Assembly: GCF_030122845.1 (NCBI RefSeq)
Contig: NZ_CP126084.1
Coordinates: 2,356,001 to 2,420,000 of the forward strand
From: Paenibacillus woosongensis
GTDB taxonomy: Bacteria; Bacillota; Bacilli; Paenibacillales; Paenibacillaceae
Length of the DNA stretch: 64,000 nucleotides
Direction: 5' to 3'
Shown piece after piece: positions 16,253 through 25,844 of this stretch. Position numbers and translations under genes: made by a program. How positions within the stretch are numbered: position 1 is the stretch's first letter; each line of letters begins with the position of its first letter. The notes beneath the pieces were generated by a model that saw only the letters and a program-made list of their open reading frames with translations, did no database searches and was not told the DNA's origin.

Positions 16253-17836
16253 GTGAATGAGAGAATCGCCCAATACCGGGATCGATTGACCGGATATTGG
16301 AATAATTTCAGCAGTAAGCAAAAAACGCTATTAATATCGACGATAGCGATCATTTTATTGGCAGTAATATTGTTGACGATTCAGTTTTCTAAAACGGAAT
16401 ATGAAGTAGCCTTTACGAATTTGGATTCTACAGATGCTGCGGGCATCATGAATCACCTTGAATCAAGCGGTATTCCTTATCAATTAAGCGCGGATGGAAC
16501 TAGCATTTCCGTGCCTAGCAAGGAAGCGTCTCGCGTGAAAGTGGACGTAGGCTCGCAGGGTATCGTGAAAAACGGCTCTATCGGCTGGGAAGCTTTTAAC
16601 GAGAGTTCTTCCCTTATCGGTATGACGGACAATGAATTCAGCGTGAAATACAGAAGCGCACTCAATGGTGAAGTGGAGCAGCTGTTGAAGCGTATGAAGG
16701 GTGTACAAGATGCCAAGGTCCTGATTAACTTGCCGGAGGAAAATGTATTCGCCAGTCCGGAAGAACAGCAGAAGGCATCCGCTTCGATCGTCATCGGCTT
16801 CAAACCGGGATATCGTCCAAATCAGGAAGCAGTGGATGGATACTTCAACCTTGTGAAGACATCCATACCTAACCTGCCGATCGAGAATATTACCATCACC
16901 TCGAGTGATGACACCGTACTTTTGCCTACGGGGCAAGGAGGCAATCTCGGTTCTCTTACGACCGCTGTCCAGGAGAATATGGCTCTACAGAAGAAGTTTG
17001 AAAGTGATGTAAGCCGAAGCGTTAAACAGTTTCTTTCCAAGTTGACAGGGCCTGATAAAATCGAGGTTCTAGTAGCGTCAACGCTTAATTTCGATCAAAT
17101 TATTGAGAAAAATAATCTTGTTACCCCCGTTGATACCGAAAATATGCGGGGAATTGAGATCAGTGCTCAAAGAATTCAGAAAAGCTATACCGGCCAAGGC
17201 AATCCGGATAGCGGAATTCCTGGCACCGGAACTGAAGACGTACCGGGTTATCCTGCTGACGGCAGCGGTACCGGAGTGAGTTCCGAAGAATCCTCTTCCA
17301 CGATAAACTATGAGGTCAACCGTATAACGAAGGACATCGTAGCGAGTCCTTATGTTGTTAAAGATTTAACCATTAATGTAGCAGTTGAACCACCTGTTGG
17401 ACAAGATTCTTTGGATCAAGCCACCCAGGATGCAATTGAGAACATATTAGCGAATATCGTCAGATCTTATCTTGCCGATTCAGGTACTACTTATACAGAC
17501 GCTGAACTCCAGCAAAAAGTTGCTGTTTTCTCACAAACTTTTCATGGATCGGAAGAAAAAGCTGCCGGCCTTGCCTTATCTAACCCATGGGTATGGGGAG
17601 GGGCGATCGCTGTTCTGTTAGTTGGAGCTGGGATTGGAGCACTTGTGTTCCGTCGCCGCAAAAAAGAGGAAGAAGAGGAAGAAGAGCTGCCGCTGCCTTT
17701 ACCTCCGGAATTCCCGTCGATCAACTTGGATACTATTACGAACGAAAGTCAAGTGCGTAAACAGCTCGAAACGCTGGCGAAGAAGAAGCCGGATGAATTT
17801 GTTAACCTGCTGCGTACCTGGCTGGCAGACGAGTAG
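16253..17836 (+). CDS. fliF: Flagellar MS-ring protein FliF
   Basis: 527 residues from GTG 16253 with SD GAGGTGA. FliF forms the membrane-embedded MS ring that houses the export gate and holds FliG. The first membrane helix is at ~25-45 (LLISTIAIILLAVILLTIQF) and the second at ~448-468 (WVWGGAIAVLLVGAGIGALVF). In between are the ring-building motifs (periplasmic in Gram-negatives, outside the membrane here) and a Gly/Ser/Thr-rich stretch (~320-350). The acidic cytoplasmic tail ends in a FliG-binding segment (FVNLLRTWLADE). Confidence 0.97.
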   Translation: MNERIAQYRDRLTGYWNNFSSKQKTLLISTIAIILLAVILLTIQFSKTEYEVAFTNLDSTDAAGIMNHLESSGIPYQLSADGTSISVPSKEASRVKVDVGSQGIVKNGSIGWEAFNESSSLIGMTDNEFSVKYRSALNGEVEQLLKRMKGVQDAKVLINLPEENVFASPEEQQKASASIVIGFKPGYRPNQEAVDGYFNLVKTSIPNLPIENITITSSDDTVLLPTGQGGNLGSLTTAVQENMALQKKFESDVSRSVKQFLSKLTGPDKIEVLVASTLNFDQIIEKNNLVTPVDTENMRGIEISAQRIQKSYTGQGNPDSGIPGTGTEDVPGYPADGSGTGVSSEESSSTINYEVNRITKDIVASPYVVKDLTINVAVEPPVGQDSLDQATQDAIENILANIVRSYLADSGTTYTDAELQQKVAVFSQTFHGSEEKAAGLALSNPWVWGGAIAVLLVGAGIGALVFRRRKKEEEEEEELPLPLPPEFPSINLDTITNESQVRKQLETLAKKKPDEFVNLLRTWLADE

Positions 17837-17847
17837 AGGTGAACGTA

Positions 17848-18864
17848 GTGTCAAAAACGATGACTTCTGGTCTTACCGGAAAACAAAAGGCGGCTATTTT
17901 GCTGATAACGCTCGGTCCCGAGGTGTCAGCGCAAATATTCAAGCATTTACGTGATGATGAGATAGAGCAGCTGACGCTCGAAATCGCTAACGTCCGTAAA
18001 GTGGACAGCAGCGAAAAAGAAATGATTATGGCAGAATTTCATCAGATTTGCCTTGCTCAAGAATATATCACGCAAGGGGGCATTAATTATGCCAAAGAAA
18101 TTCTGGAGAAAGCATTGGGTTCCACCAAAGCCTTCGAAATCATTAATCGCTTGACGGCAACGCTGCAAGTCAGACCCTTTGATTTTGCCCGCAAGGCGGA
18201 TCCTAATCAAATATTGAACTTTATCCAGAATGAGAACGCTCAGACGATTGCGCTCGTATTGTCATACCTGCAGTTTGAGCAAGCAGCAGCGATTCTTTCT
18301 TCGCTGCCGCAGGAGAAACAGGCGGATGTGGCCCGGAGAATCGCTGTGATGGACAGCACTTCTCCAGAGGTTATTTCCCAAGTAGAACGGGTGCTGGAGC
18401 AGAAGCTATCGGCGACCGTAACGCAGGACTATACAAGTGCTGGCGGTATCGAATCGATCGTTCAAATTTTGAATGGGGTCGACCGCGGTACGGAGAGAAC
18501 GATTTTGGATTCCCTTGAAATTCAGGATCCTGAGCTCGCAGAAGAGATCAAAAAGCGGATGTTCGTATTTGAAGATATCGTCAATATCGATAACCGTTCG
18601 ATTCAGCGGATTATTCGCGATATCGAGAATTCCGATTTGCAGCTTGCGCTTAAAGTGGCCAGTGAGGAAGTTCGTGAAGCGGTATTCCGCAACATGTCCA
18701 AACGCATGTCGGATACTTTCAAGGAAGAAATGGAATATATGGGGCCTGTGCGGCTTCGTGATGTGGAAGAAGCTCAAACTCGCATTGTAGCAACGATCCG
18801 CAGATTGGAAGAAGCCGGAGAGATCATTATAGCCCGCGGCGGAGGAGATGACATCATTGTCTAA
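17848..18864 (+). CDS. fliG: Flagellar motor switch protein FliG
   Basis: 338 residues from GTG 17848, 6 nt behind GAGGTG; another GTG at 17839 overlaps the SD. FliG couples stator torque to the C-ring and sets rotation direction. N-domain: LTGKQKAAILLITLGPEVSAQIFKHL. Middle domain: NENAQTIALVLSYL with EQAAAILSSLP (the EHPQ-motif position reads NENAQ). C-domain: FEDIVNIDNRSIQRIIRDIE, ending MGPVRLRDVEEAQTRIV. The length equals that of B. subtilis FliG. Its 3' end overlaps fliH. Confidence 0.97.
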   Translation: MSKTMTSGLTGKQKAAILLITLGPEVSAQIFKHLRDDEIEQLTLEIANVRKVDSSEKEMIMAEFHQICLAQEYITQGGINYAKEILEKALGSTKAFEIINRLTATLQVRPFDFARKADPNQILNFIQNENAQTIALVLSYLQFEQAAAILSSLPQEKQADVARRIAVMDSTSPEVISQVERVLEQKLSATVTQDYTSAGGIESIVQILNGVDRGTERTILDSLEIQDPELAEEIKKRMFVFEDIVNIDNRSIQRIIRDIENSDLQLALKVASEEVREAVFRNMSKRMSDTFKEEMEYMGPVRLRDVEEAQTRIVATIRRLEEAGEIIIARGGGDDIIV

Positions 18865-19702
18865 TTTGATTAAGGTGTCCCAATATGTACCGGTCGACAT
18901 TCTCAAACAATTGAATCTGGGAAAGGCATATGAATCCCCCCAGGATCAACAATTAGATGATGACAATTCTGAGGCTCCGATTCAGACGATTTCCGCTGAA
19001 GATATAGCGGCTGAAGAGGCAAGGCGGCAAATGCTCAGCGATGCTAAAGAATTCGCCGAACGGCAAATCCGGGAAGCCTCGGAGCAAGCGGAGAATATGC
19101 TTGCCGAAGCCAAGCTCCAGATCGAAGCATGGTGGCAGGAGCAACGAGAGCAGGATGAACATTTGATCGAGGCCCTCAAATCGGAGGGGTTTAATCAAGG
19201 ATATGAAGAAGGCAAGCAGCAGGCGGAGCAGTCGCTTAAGGCAACAATAGAGCAGATGATGAGCGAGGCGAGCGCTGTGCTGGAGCAGGCTTATTTGGAA
19301 AAAGAACGGATTATTCAGGAAGCCGAACCGTTCGTTGTTGAACTGAGCTGCTCGATTGCGGAGAAAGTGATCGATAAGCAATTAGGCCTGGAACCGGACT
19401 ATGTGCTGGATCTCGTCAAGAGAAGCTTGTCCAGAAAAAGAGAGCAGGGCGTAATCACGCTCTGCGTCTCGCCGGCTCAATTTGCTTTTGTTCAGGCGGC
19501 GCGTGAAGAACTCAGCCTAGTCATCGATTCGCAAGCTGAACTTCAGATTTTACCCGATGCGACAGTTCAGGACCGAGGCTGCGTGATTCGTTCCTCTTTC
19601 GGAAGTGTCGACGCTAGAATCGATACACAGCTTGCCGAAATCAAAAAGGAACTTCTGCGGATTTCACTCGATAATGAAGACTACCCGGGGACAAGCTCAT
19701 GA
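18857..19702 (+). CDS. fliH: Flagellar export ATPase regulator FliH
   Basis: 281 residues from TTG 18857, 9 nt behind GGAGGAG; an ATG at 18848 directly abuts that SD and is less likely. FliH binds FliI, restrains its ATPase and docks it to the C-ring. There is a charged coiled-coil region (~45-120, EARRQMLSDAKEFAERQIRE), then a GYEEGKQQAEQSL segment with the Gly-containing helix periodicity seen in FliH. The C-terminal V-ATPase-E-like domain runs from ~145 to 275. The stop overlaps fliI by ATGA. Confidence 0.9.
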   Translation: MSNLIKVSQYVPVDILKQLNLGKAYESPQDQQLDDDNSEAPIQTISAEDIAAEEARRQMLSDAKEFAERQIREASEQAENMLAEAKLQIEAWWQEQREQDEHLIEALKSEGFNQGYEEGKQQAEQSLKATIEQMMSEASAVLEQAYLEKERIIQEAEPFVVELSCSIAEKVIDKQLGLEPDYVLDLVKRSLSRKREQGVITLCVSPAQFAFVQAAREELSLVIDSQAELQILPDATVQDRGCVIRSSFGSVDARIDTQLAEIKKELLRISLDNEDYPGTSS

Positions 19703-21018
19703 TGAAACTTGATGCAGCGAAATATATAGACCATCTAAGGCATATGGACCCGATACGAATTAATGGCAAAGTGACGCAAGTTATTGGATTGATGGTTGAA
19801 TCCGAGGGACCGGATGCGAGCATCGGCGACCTTTGCTATATTTATCCGAGTAAATCCTCGGAGCCGCTTAGAGCCGAGGTTGTTGGTTTCCGGGACAATA
19901 AAGTACTGCTTATGCCTCTCGGGGAGCTGCAGTCGATCGGTCCGGGCTGTGACGTGGTTGGTACAGGGAAGCCTTTAACTGTGCAGGTCGGCTCAGAGCT
20001 GCTCGGGAAAGTGCTTGATGGACTTGGCGAACCGCTGGACGGCTCGTTGATCCCAGCCCGAATGGGTCACTATTCCACATATAACAAGCCGATGAATCCG
20101 CTGACCCGGCCTCGCGTCGCCCAGCCGATCAGCATTGGTGTTAGAGCCATCGACGGGTTGCTTACGATTGGCAAAGGACAGCGCGTTGGTATTTTTGCCG
20201 GCTCGGGGGTCGGTAAAAGTACGCTGATGGGCATGATCGCCCGCAACACCTCGGCCGATGTCAACGTGATTGCGCTTATCGGCGAACGTGGTCGCGAGGT
20301 TCTGGATTTTATTGAACGCGATCTCGGCCCGGAAGGCTTGGAGCGATCCGTCGTTATCGTTGCAACCTCCGACCAGCCGGCGTTGATTCGGATGAAGGGC
20401 GCTCTGATCGCTACGACCATTGCTGAATATTTCCGTGACCGTGGTCTGAATGTCATGCTGATGATGGATTCCGTAACCCGGTACGCTATGGCGCTGCGCG
20501 AGGTTGGACTCGCCGTAGGCGAGCCGCCTGCGATGAGAGGGTATACCCCGTCGGTATTCGCAGCTTTGCCGAAGCTTATGGAGCGTGCGGGAACGGGGCC
20601 GTCCGGTTCAATTACGGCATTCTACACCGTGCTTGTCGACGGGGATGATATGAACGAGCCTATCGCGGATGCGGTGAGGGGGATTTTGGACGGACATATC
20701 GTGCTTAATCGGAATATCGCAAATAAGGGCCATTTCCCTGCGATTGATATTTTGGCAAGCATCAGCCGCGTCATGAAGGATATCGTGCCGGAAGAGCAGA
20801 GCGAGGCAGCGGAGAATCTAAAACGATTGCTGTCCGTGTACAGAGATTCTGAGGATCTGATTAACATCGGAGCATATCAGCAGGGTTCAAACGATGAAAT
20901 TGACGAGGCTCTGAAATATATCGATAGCATTTGGAGCTTTACCAAGCAGAAGGTGAACGAGAAATCCACATTGTCTGAAGTACAGGAACGTTTAATTGCT
21001 GAATTTGCGAGGAGATGA
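19699..21018 (+). CDS. fliI: Flagellum-specific ATPase FliI
   Basis: 439 residues. FliI is the F1-beta-like hexameric ATPase of the flagellar type III export apparatus. Walker A GSGVGKST is at 168-175, Walker B is in LNVMLMMDSVTRYAMALRE, and the conserved GEPPAMRGYTPSVFA and PAIDILASISRVM segments are present. The start ATG overlaps the fliH stop; no strong SD is seen, so coupled translation is likely. fliJ follows 10 nt after the stop. Confidence 0.97.
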   Translation: MMKLDAAKYIDHLRHMDPIRINGKVTQVIGLMVESEGPDASIGDLCYIYPSKSSEPLRAEVVGFRDNKVLLMPLGELQSIGPGCDVVGTGKPLTVQVGSELLGKVLDGLGEPLDGSLIPARMGHYSTYNKPMNPLTRPRVAQPISIGVRAIDGLLTIGKGQRVGIFAGSGVGKSTLMGMIARNTSADVNVIALIGERGREVLDFIERDLGPEGLERSVVIVATSDQPALIRMKGALIATTIAEYFRDRGLNVMLMMDSVTRYAMALREVGLAVGEPPAMRGYTPSVFAALPKLMERAGTGPSGSITAFYTVLVDGDDMNEPIADAVRGILDGHIVLNRNIANKGHFPAIDILASISRVMKDIVPEEQSEAAENLKRLLSVYRDSEDLINIGAYQQGSNDEIDEALKYIDSIWSFTKQKVNEKSTLSEVQERLIAEFARR

Positions 21019-21028
21019 CGAGTAGAGG

Positions 21029-21472
21029 ATGAAGTTCCGTTACGTCTACCAGAAAGTTGTCGATTTGAAGTCCAATCAGAAGACGCAGGCTGAATGGATG
21101 TTATCCGCTGCCGTCGGCCAGTTGCAGGCGGAGCAGCGCTCCCTCGAATTGCTGGAGGAGGATAAGGTGCGAACCTTCACGGCCATTCAGTCTGCAATGG
21201 GGAATAAAGCATCGATGATCAAACTTCAGGAATTGCAGCTTTATATGGATTATTTGGAGAATTGCATTGAAAGCAAGCTAGGCGACATCCGGCGTGCAGA
21301 AGCAAATGTTGAGAAGAAGAAGGCCGTGTTGAACGGTAAAATGCTGGATGAGAAAGTCTGGCTCAAGGCAAAAGAAAAGGCTAAACACAAATATCAGCAC
21401 GAAATGCTTCTTCGGGAACAAAACGAACTGGACGAAATAGCTACGGTCCGGTTTGCCATGAAAGCCCGGTAA
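21029..21472 (+). CDS. fliJ: Flagellar export chaperone FliJ
   Basis: 147 residues, almost wholly helical with heptad-like spacing, as expected for the FliJ coiled coil that acts as the stalk of the FliI ring and links it to FlhA. The N-terminus MKFRYVYQKVVDLKSNQKTQAEW and the C-terminal LLREQNELDEIATVRF fit the family. Sequence conservation in FliJ is low, so position between fliI and ylxF adds much of the certainty. Confidence 0.92.
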   Translation: MKFRYVYQKVVDLKSNQKTQAEWMLSAAVGQLQAEQRSLELLEEDKVRTFTAIQSAMGNKASMIKLQELQLYMDYLENCIESKLGDIRRAEANVEKKKAVLNGKMLDEKVWLKAKEKAKHKYQHEMLLREQNELDEIATVRFAMKAR

Positions 21473-21518
21473 GGAGTAACACGGGCATCAGCGATGGGTT
21501 TGCGAAGGAGGGAATGGA

Positions 21519-22451
21519 ATGGCGCAGGCGGATTTAGAAGAAGATTTGGATTCGGGCAGTGGATTTGCTAGATTTTTGTTCTTCGTGACGCCAATATTAT
21601 TTACAGTTGTCCTGCTGGCAGTTCTTCTGACGTTGTTTAATATGAACGTCCGGGCAGCGATGATCGATTTTGGCAACAAAATACCGATTGTAAGGAATTT
21701 TGTGCCGGACCCCGAGGGTGTCGAGACAGCGGGGGATAAAGAGGAAGATGAAGCCAAGAAGCAGGCTGAGAGCACAGAAGCGACTGTTAAGGAATTGAAG
21801 GATCAAGTTGCTCAAAAGGATGCGGAACTGGAAGAAGCGAACCGCCAGGCAACAGCGCAGGAGGATAAAGTAAAGCAGCTTCAGGCTCAACTGGATGCTG
21901 CTTTAGCGGAAGCGATCGAGAAGGAAGAGACCGCTAAAGATGAGGCCTACCAGAAAGAAGTCAAGAAGCTGTCCCAGCTTTACGCGCAGATGAGTCCCAG
22001 CAAGGCGGCAGCCATTTTAGAGAAATTAACCATAGAAGAAACGCTGCAAATGCTCAGCTTAATGAATAATGAGAGCAAAGTAGCCATTCTCGAAAAAATG
22101 GATCCTGCCAAGGCGGCGGATATTTCAATCCTGCTTAAGGATGCGAAGCCTGCTGATGACATGGCGATTGCCGCTTTGCAGTCCAGGCTGAAAAAGGATG
22201 CCGAGTCCTCAGCTCAAGCCGCGGCTTCTACAGCAGGGCTGGATGATAAGCAGCTAGGTCAAACCTTTGCAGGGATGTCGGCAGACGCAGCTTCCAAGCT
22301 GATTATCCAGACACACAAAATCAGTCCGGATAAAGCGTTGAAAATTTTGAATGCCGTAGACGATGGAACAAGGTCCAAAATTCTGGCGGCCATGACGAAA
22401 GAAGATGAAGAGCTTACCGCTAAAATTTTGAATAAGCTTGTAAGCAAATAA
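21519..22451 (+). CDS. ylxF: YlxF/MotE-like membrane-anchored coiled-coil protein
   Basis: 310 residues from ATG 21519, behind AAGGAGGG. One N-terminal membrane helix (~13-37, FLFFVTPILFTVVLLAVLLT) is followed by a strong coiled coil (~70-135) and then repeated MgtE-N-like helical units (LYAQMSPSKAAAILEKLTIEE, then VAILEKMDPAKAADIS). This matches the YlxF/MotE group found between fliJ and fliK. MotE in rhizobia is a motor chaperone; the Gram-positive role is not settled. The C-terminus holds a second MgtE-like repeat block (AGMSADAASKLI, LNAVDDGTRSKILAAM). It is probably exposed outside the membrane. Confidence 0.8.
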   Translation: MAQADLEEDLDSGSGFARFLFFVTPILFTVVLLAVLLTLFNMNVRAAMIDFGNKIPIVRNFVPDPEGVETAGDKEEDEAKKQAESTEATVKELKDQVAQKDAELEEANRQATAQEDKVKQLQAQLDAALAEAIEKEETAKDEAYQKEVKKLSQLYAQMSPSKAAAILEKLTIEETLQMLSLMNNESKVAILEKMDPAKAADISILLKDAKPADDMAIAALQSRLKKDAESSAQAAASTAGLDDKQLGQTFAGMSADAASKLIIQTHKISPDKALKILNAVDDGTRSKILAAMTKEDEELTAKILNKLVSK

Positions 22452-22501
22452 TTTATTAGGTGAAGTAACACGTTTTCTTGGGGAAAGGAGGTGAATATAA
22501 A

Positions 22502-23914
22502 ATGAGTCAATTTATATCCAACTTATCCGCAGGAAATGCTGCCGCTGGAATAATGGTATCTGCAAACGGCAAAGCGGGCGGAAGCCAGGCTGCTGGCCAA
22601 GCATTTGACCAGACTCTAGTAGCCATGCTGCTTGGAAATGCTGCATCCGCTGAAGCAGGAGCTCCTCTGCAATCTTTAGGGTTAGTAGGATTAACGAATT
22701 CGGACGAGCAGCAGGCGGCTGATGCCGAGCTTCTGAATCTGCAAGCGGTGATCAACGGATTGTTAGGGCAGTTGGACGAGCTGGATCAGGCCATGGAGAA
22801 GGACCCTTCTTTATTGTTTGTGCTTCAGGCATGGCTGCAAGGAGTACAGTTGATTACTGAGCCAGCACACGGCGATGCTGCAGTTGTCAATGGAACTGAC
22901 GGCGCTCAGATTTCAGTTCTAGCCCAGCATCCAGAGACAATGCGCTTTGCGATTCAAGATGCATTGGTACAGTTGATGAATACTTCCGGCCAGCTAAGTG
23001 GGGCTAACTCTTCGACTCTGCCGTCCCAGCAGTTGCTGGAAGTGCTGCAGCAAGTCCTTGGTGCGCGTCAAGCAGCAAACCTAACACTTGATCAGCCGAG
23101 CGGAGGAAATACAGCGAATGCCAATTGGGCATCCATTCTGGAAAACAGCATTCAAACGATCGTTAGCAATGCTTCCAGCCAGACGGCCGGGAATAGATCG
23201 AACCAGCAGTCCGCTGATTCCCAAACAGCTCATACGATTTTGGCGAGTCATGCAACTCAGAACATGGGCAAAGGAAGCTTAGTTCACGTGGCAGGCGCGG
23301 CTGAAACTACAGGCGTAGCTGATGCAGAAGAATTAGGAAATGTGCTTCATACAGGCAATGTCGTGACAGCGGGACAACTCGCCATGCGAGACGGCCTTGC
23401 AGCTCCTGTTAAACCGGCTGCACCTGCGGTGCCTGTGCCTGTTGAACAGTTCGGCAAAGAAATGGGAGCGTTTCTAGTTAACAAGTTCGAAGTCATTAAG
23501 CTTCAAGGTATGTCGCAGGCCAGAATTTCTCTATATCCGGAGCATCTTGGCCAGGTCGACGTGAGAATCACCCTGCAAAACGGACAGTTAATTGCCCAGT
23601 TTGTTACGGAACACGCCTTTGCGAGAGAATCTCTTGAAAGCCAGATGGCGCAGTTAAGATCGGCGCTGCAAGCGCAGGGGCTGCAAGTAAACAAGCTGGA
23701 AGTGACGCAAAACTCTTCATTGTCCTCCCATATGTATCAGGATGGACGCCAGCATAGCAGCGATGCGCATCAGCAGCAGAACAACAAACGTCGCGAAGTT
23801 CGCGAGGAAGATCTGTTAGCTTTGGGAGATTTGAACGACGAATGGCATGATTGGATTTCTGAAGTGAGAACTCGGGAAGAGAATTATGGAAGTTCCTTTG
23901 TCGCCAGAGTTTAA
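22502..23914 (+). CDS. fliK: Flagellar hook-length control protein FliK
   Basis: 470 residues from ATG 22502, 8 nt behind AAAGGAGGTG; an in-frame TTG at 22478 lies before that SD. FliK is exported during hook growth and switches FlhB specificity when the hook is long enough. The N-terminal ~300 residues are variable and Gln/Ala/Ser-rich. The C-terminal Flg_hook domain is clear: ARISLYPEHLGQVDVRITLQ, then FVTEHAFARESLESQMAQLR. A basic, Gln/His-rich tail follows. It is the second FliK-like protein in the window; the other starts at 574. Confidence 0.93.
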   Translation: MSQFISNLSAGNAAAGIMVSANGKAGGSQAAGQAFDQTLVAMLLGNAASAEAGAPLQSLGLVGLTNSDEQQAADAELLNLQAVINGLLGQLDELDQAMEKDPSLLFVLQAWLQGVQLITEPAHGDAAVVNGTDGAQISVLAQHPETMRFAIQDALVQLMNTSGQLSGANSSTLPSQQLLEVLQQVLGARQAANLTLDQPSGGNTANANWASILENSIQTIVSNASSQTAGNRSNQQSADSQTAHTILASHATQNMGKGSLVHVAGAAETTGVADAEELGNVLHTGNVVTAGQLAMRDGLAAPVKPAAPAVPVPVEQFGKEMGAFLVNKFEVIKLQGMSQARISLYPEHLGQVDVRITLQNGQLIAQFVTEHAFARESLESQMAQLRSALQAQGLQVNKLEVTQNSSLSSHMYQDGRQHSSDAHQQQNNKRREVREEDLLALGDLNDEWHDWISEVRTREENYGSSFVARV

Positions 23915-23932
23915 TGGAAAGGAGGAAAAGCC

Positions 23933-24487
23933 GTGTCTAATTTCCCAAATGTCTCTTGGCCGGGCTATTCAGCACAGAACGTTACAAGCAAGAGCCAAGA
24001 AGACAATCAGACGCTGGGCAAAGACCAGTTCCTGAAGATACTTATTACTCAGCTGCAGAATCAGGATCCGATGCAGCCGCTGCAGGACAAGGAATTCATC
24101 GCTCAGATGGCAACGTTCACGTCGGTTGAGCAATTAATGAATATTTCTAAACAGCTTGATGTCATGAACCAATCTTTAGGAACGGTATCGGGATTGATTG
24201 GCAAGCGGGTATCCTGGATCGAAACGGAATATACTGGCGAATACGATATCCAGACGGGTAAAACTACTGTCACCTCGAGTGGCAGCGGAATCGTCGAGGG
24301 AATTGTTATTCGGGATAATGTCCAGTATGCCAAAGTTGGCGACAAGGAAATTAAGCTGTCAGATATTCTGGAAATTGATGAAGCGCCAGTTCCTGGCGAT
24401 AATCTTGTCGGAGAAGAATCGGATACAGAGGGATCTGCACAGTCAGATAATCAGAACAGCTCTTTAGATGGAGCTGACTCACCATGA
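23933..24487 (+). CDS. flgD: Flagellar hook capping protein FlgD
   Basis: 184 residues from GTG 23933, behind AAAGGAGG. FlgD caps the growing hook. The conserved N-terminal block is DQFLKILITQLQNQDPMQPL with FIAQMATFTSVEQLMNI. A beta-rich segment follows (IGKRVSWIETEYTG... GIVEGIVIRDNVQYAKVGD). The last ~40 residues are acidic and Ser/Asn-rich, of no known function. The stop overlaps the next gene by ATGA. Confidence 0.93.
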   Translation: MSNFPNVSWPGYSAQNVTSKSQEDNQTLGKDQFLKILITQLQNQDPMQPLQDKEFIAQMATFTSVEQLMNISKQLDVMNQSLGTVSGLIGKRVSWIETEYTGEYDIQTGKTTVTSSGSGIVEGIVIRDNVQYAKVGDKEIKLSDILEIDEAPVPGDNLVGEESDTEGSAQSDNQNSSLDGADSP

Positions 24488-24867
24488 ATGAACCAATCCG
24501 CATAGGCAGCTTGTATCCTGGAAGAATTCAACCGAATTCGCTGGCTCAAGCCAAACCTACGGGAACGGCTAAGCCGCAGGATGCAACGTTTGAGGAAATG
24601 CTGCAAAACCGGTTGCTTCATTTCAGCAATCATGCTGTAAAACGCCTCGAACAACGGGGAATTCAACTGCATCCGGAACAGCTACATCAGATTGAATCGG
24701 CTATCGATAATGCGGCGGCAAAAGGCGCCAAAGATTCGCTGATTTTATTAAAAGATATGGCTTTGATCGTGAACGTCCATAATCGGACTGTTGTTACTGC
24801 CATGGACGGGAATAGCATGAAAGACAATGTATTCACGCAAATCGACAGCGCCATAATTATTTCTTAA
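24484..24867 (+). CDS. Small flagellar operon protein (TIGR02530-type)
   Basis: 127 residues. It belongs, by sequence and position between flgD and the hook gene, to the family annotated only as 'flagellar operon protein'. Visible core: FSNHAVKRLEQRGIQLHPEQL, then IDNAAAKGAKDSLILLKDMALIVNVHNRTVVTAM. The N-terminus is Pro/Thr-rich. No signal peptide or membrane segment is present. The function is unknown; a role as a cytoplasmic partner of hook export is only suggested by context. Translation is probably coupled to flgD through the ATGA overlap. Confidence 0.8.
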   Translation: MNEPIRIGSLYPGRIQPNSLAQAKPTGTAKPQDATFEEMLQNRLLHFSNHAVKRLEQRGIQLHPEQLHQIESAIDNAAAKGAKDSLILLKDMALIVNVHNRTVVTAMDGNSMKDNVFTQIDSAIIIS

Positions 24868-24950
24868 CTGGCTGGCCCGGAAACGGAGAGCCAATAAGTC
24901 ACCGACCGACTGAAGTGGCTTAATCAAAGTTCCAAGGAGGAATTGACTAA

Positions 24951-25769
24951 ATGTTAAGATCGATGTATTCGGGCGTATCTGGAATGCGCGGGTTTCAAAC
25001 TAAACTTGACGTCATCGGCAACAATATCGCTAACGTGAATACGGTAGGGTTTAAGGCAGGCCGGGTCATGTTCAAGGACATTATGAGCCAGACGGTTTCC
25101 GGTGTTACCGCTCCAACCGATGACGGAGTGGGCGGCATTAATGCGAAGCAAATCGGACTTGGCGTGTCGATCGGCTCCATTGATACGCTTCACATGGCCG
25201 GTAGTGCGATGACAACGAACAATCCGCTGGACTTGCGGATCGATGGGGACGGCTTCTTCATGGTTTCCTTAGGTGAAGATCAGGAAGTGCCATTTTTGAC
25301 CAGAGCAGGGGATTTCCATTTGGATGCTGCTCGTCAACTGGTCACTTCCGATGGATTGCGCGTTTGGAGCGCAGACGGCGCTCCGCTTGAGCCGCTGGAC
25401 GAGGAGGTAGTAGCCTTCACGATCGCGCAGGATGGTACGATCATGATGAAGATGGCTAATGGCGAAATTGAAGCGGGTGAGGCGATTGGGGTGGCTCGTG
25501 TGGTTAACCCTGAGGGCTTGGAGAAAATCGGCGGAAACTTGTACCGTTTGAGCCCCAACGCCAACATCGATGAACTGGAGCCAACGACAGGAAACAACGC
25601 TGAATTAGGAACCGGTGCGATCATTTCTGGACAGCTTGAAATGTCCAACGTTGATTTAACTGGTGAATTTACAGAAATGATCGTTGCGCAGCGCGGATTC
25701 CAAGCGAACTCCCGAATCATCACGACTTCGGATGAAGTGCTGCAAGAAGTAGTAAACCTGAAGCGTTAA
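24951..25769 (+). CDS. flgG: Flagellar hook / basal-body protein (FlgG/FlgE type)
   Basis: 272 residues from ATG 24951, behind AAGGAGG. The N-terminal rod/hook helix (MLRSMYSGVSGMRGFQTKLD, VIGNNIANVNTVGFK) and the C-terminal block (SNVDLTGEFTEMIVAQRGFQ) are classic. Sequence resembles FlgG, but in Bacillales the gene at this place, after flgD, encodes the hook subunit (formerly flgG, now flgE in B. subtilis). Hook rather than distal rod is therefore the better functional guess. It is followed by a strong hairpin at 25783-25803. Confidence 0.92.
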   Translation: MLRSMYSGVSGMRGFQTKLDVIGNNIANVNTVGFKAGRVMFKDIMSQTVSGVTAPTDDGVGGINAKQIGLGVSIGSIDTLHMAGSAMTTNNPLDLRIDGDGFFMVSLGEDQEVPFLTRAGDFHLDAARQLVTSDGLRVWSADGAPLEPLDEEVVAFTIAQDGTIMMKMANGEIEAGEAIGVARVVNPEGLEKIGGNLYRLSPNANIDELEPTTGNNAELGTGAIISGQLEMSNVDLTGEFTEMIVAQRGFQANSRIITTSDEVLQEVVNLKR

Positions 25770-25782
25770 TTCGCTAAATAGC

Positions 25783-25803
25783 GGGGGAGGGTAACCCTTC
25801 CTC
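25783..25803 (+). other. Strong hairpin between hook gene and swrD
   Basis: A 9-bp G-rich/C-rich stem (25783-25791 with 25795-25803, two G-U pairs) closes a TAA loop. No T run follows, so it is more likely an mRNA stabiliser or processing block than a terminator. Confidence 0.55.
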
Positions 25804-25844
25804 CGTATCATCATTAAAATACGGTTCCCGAATGGAGGGTTTAC

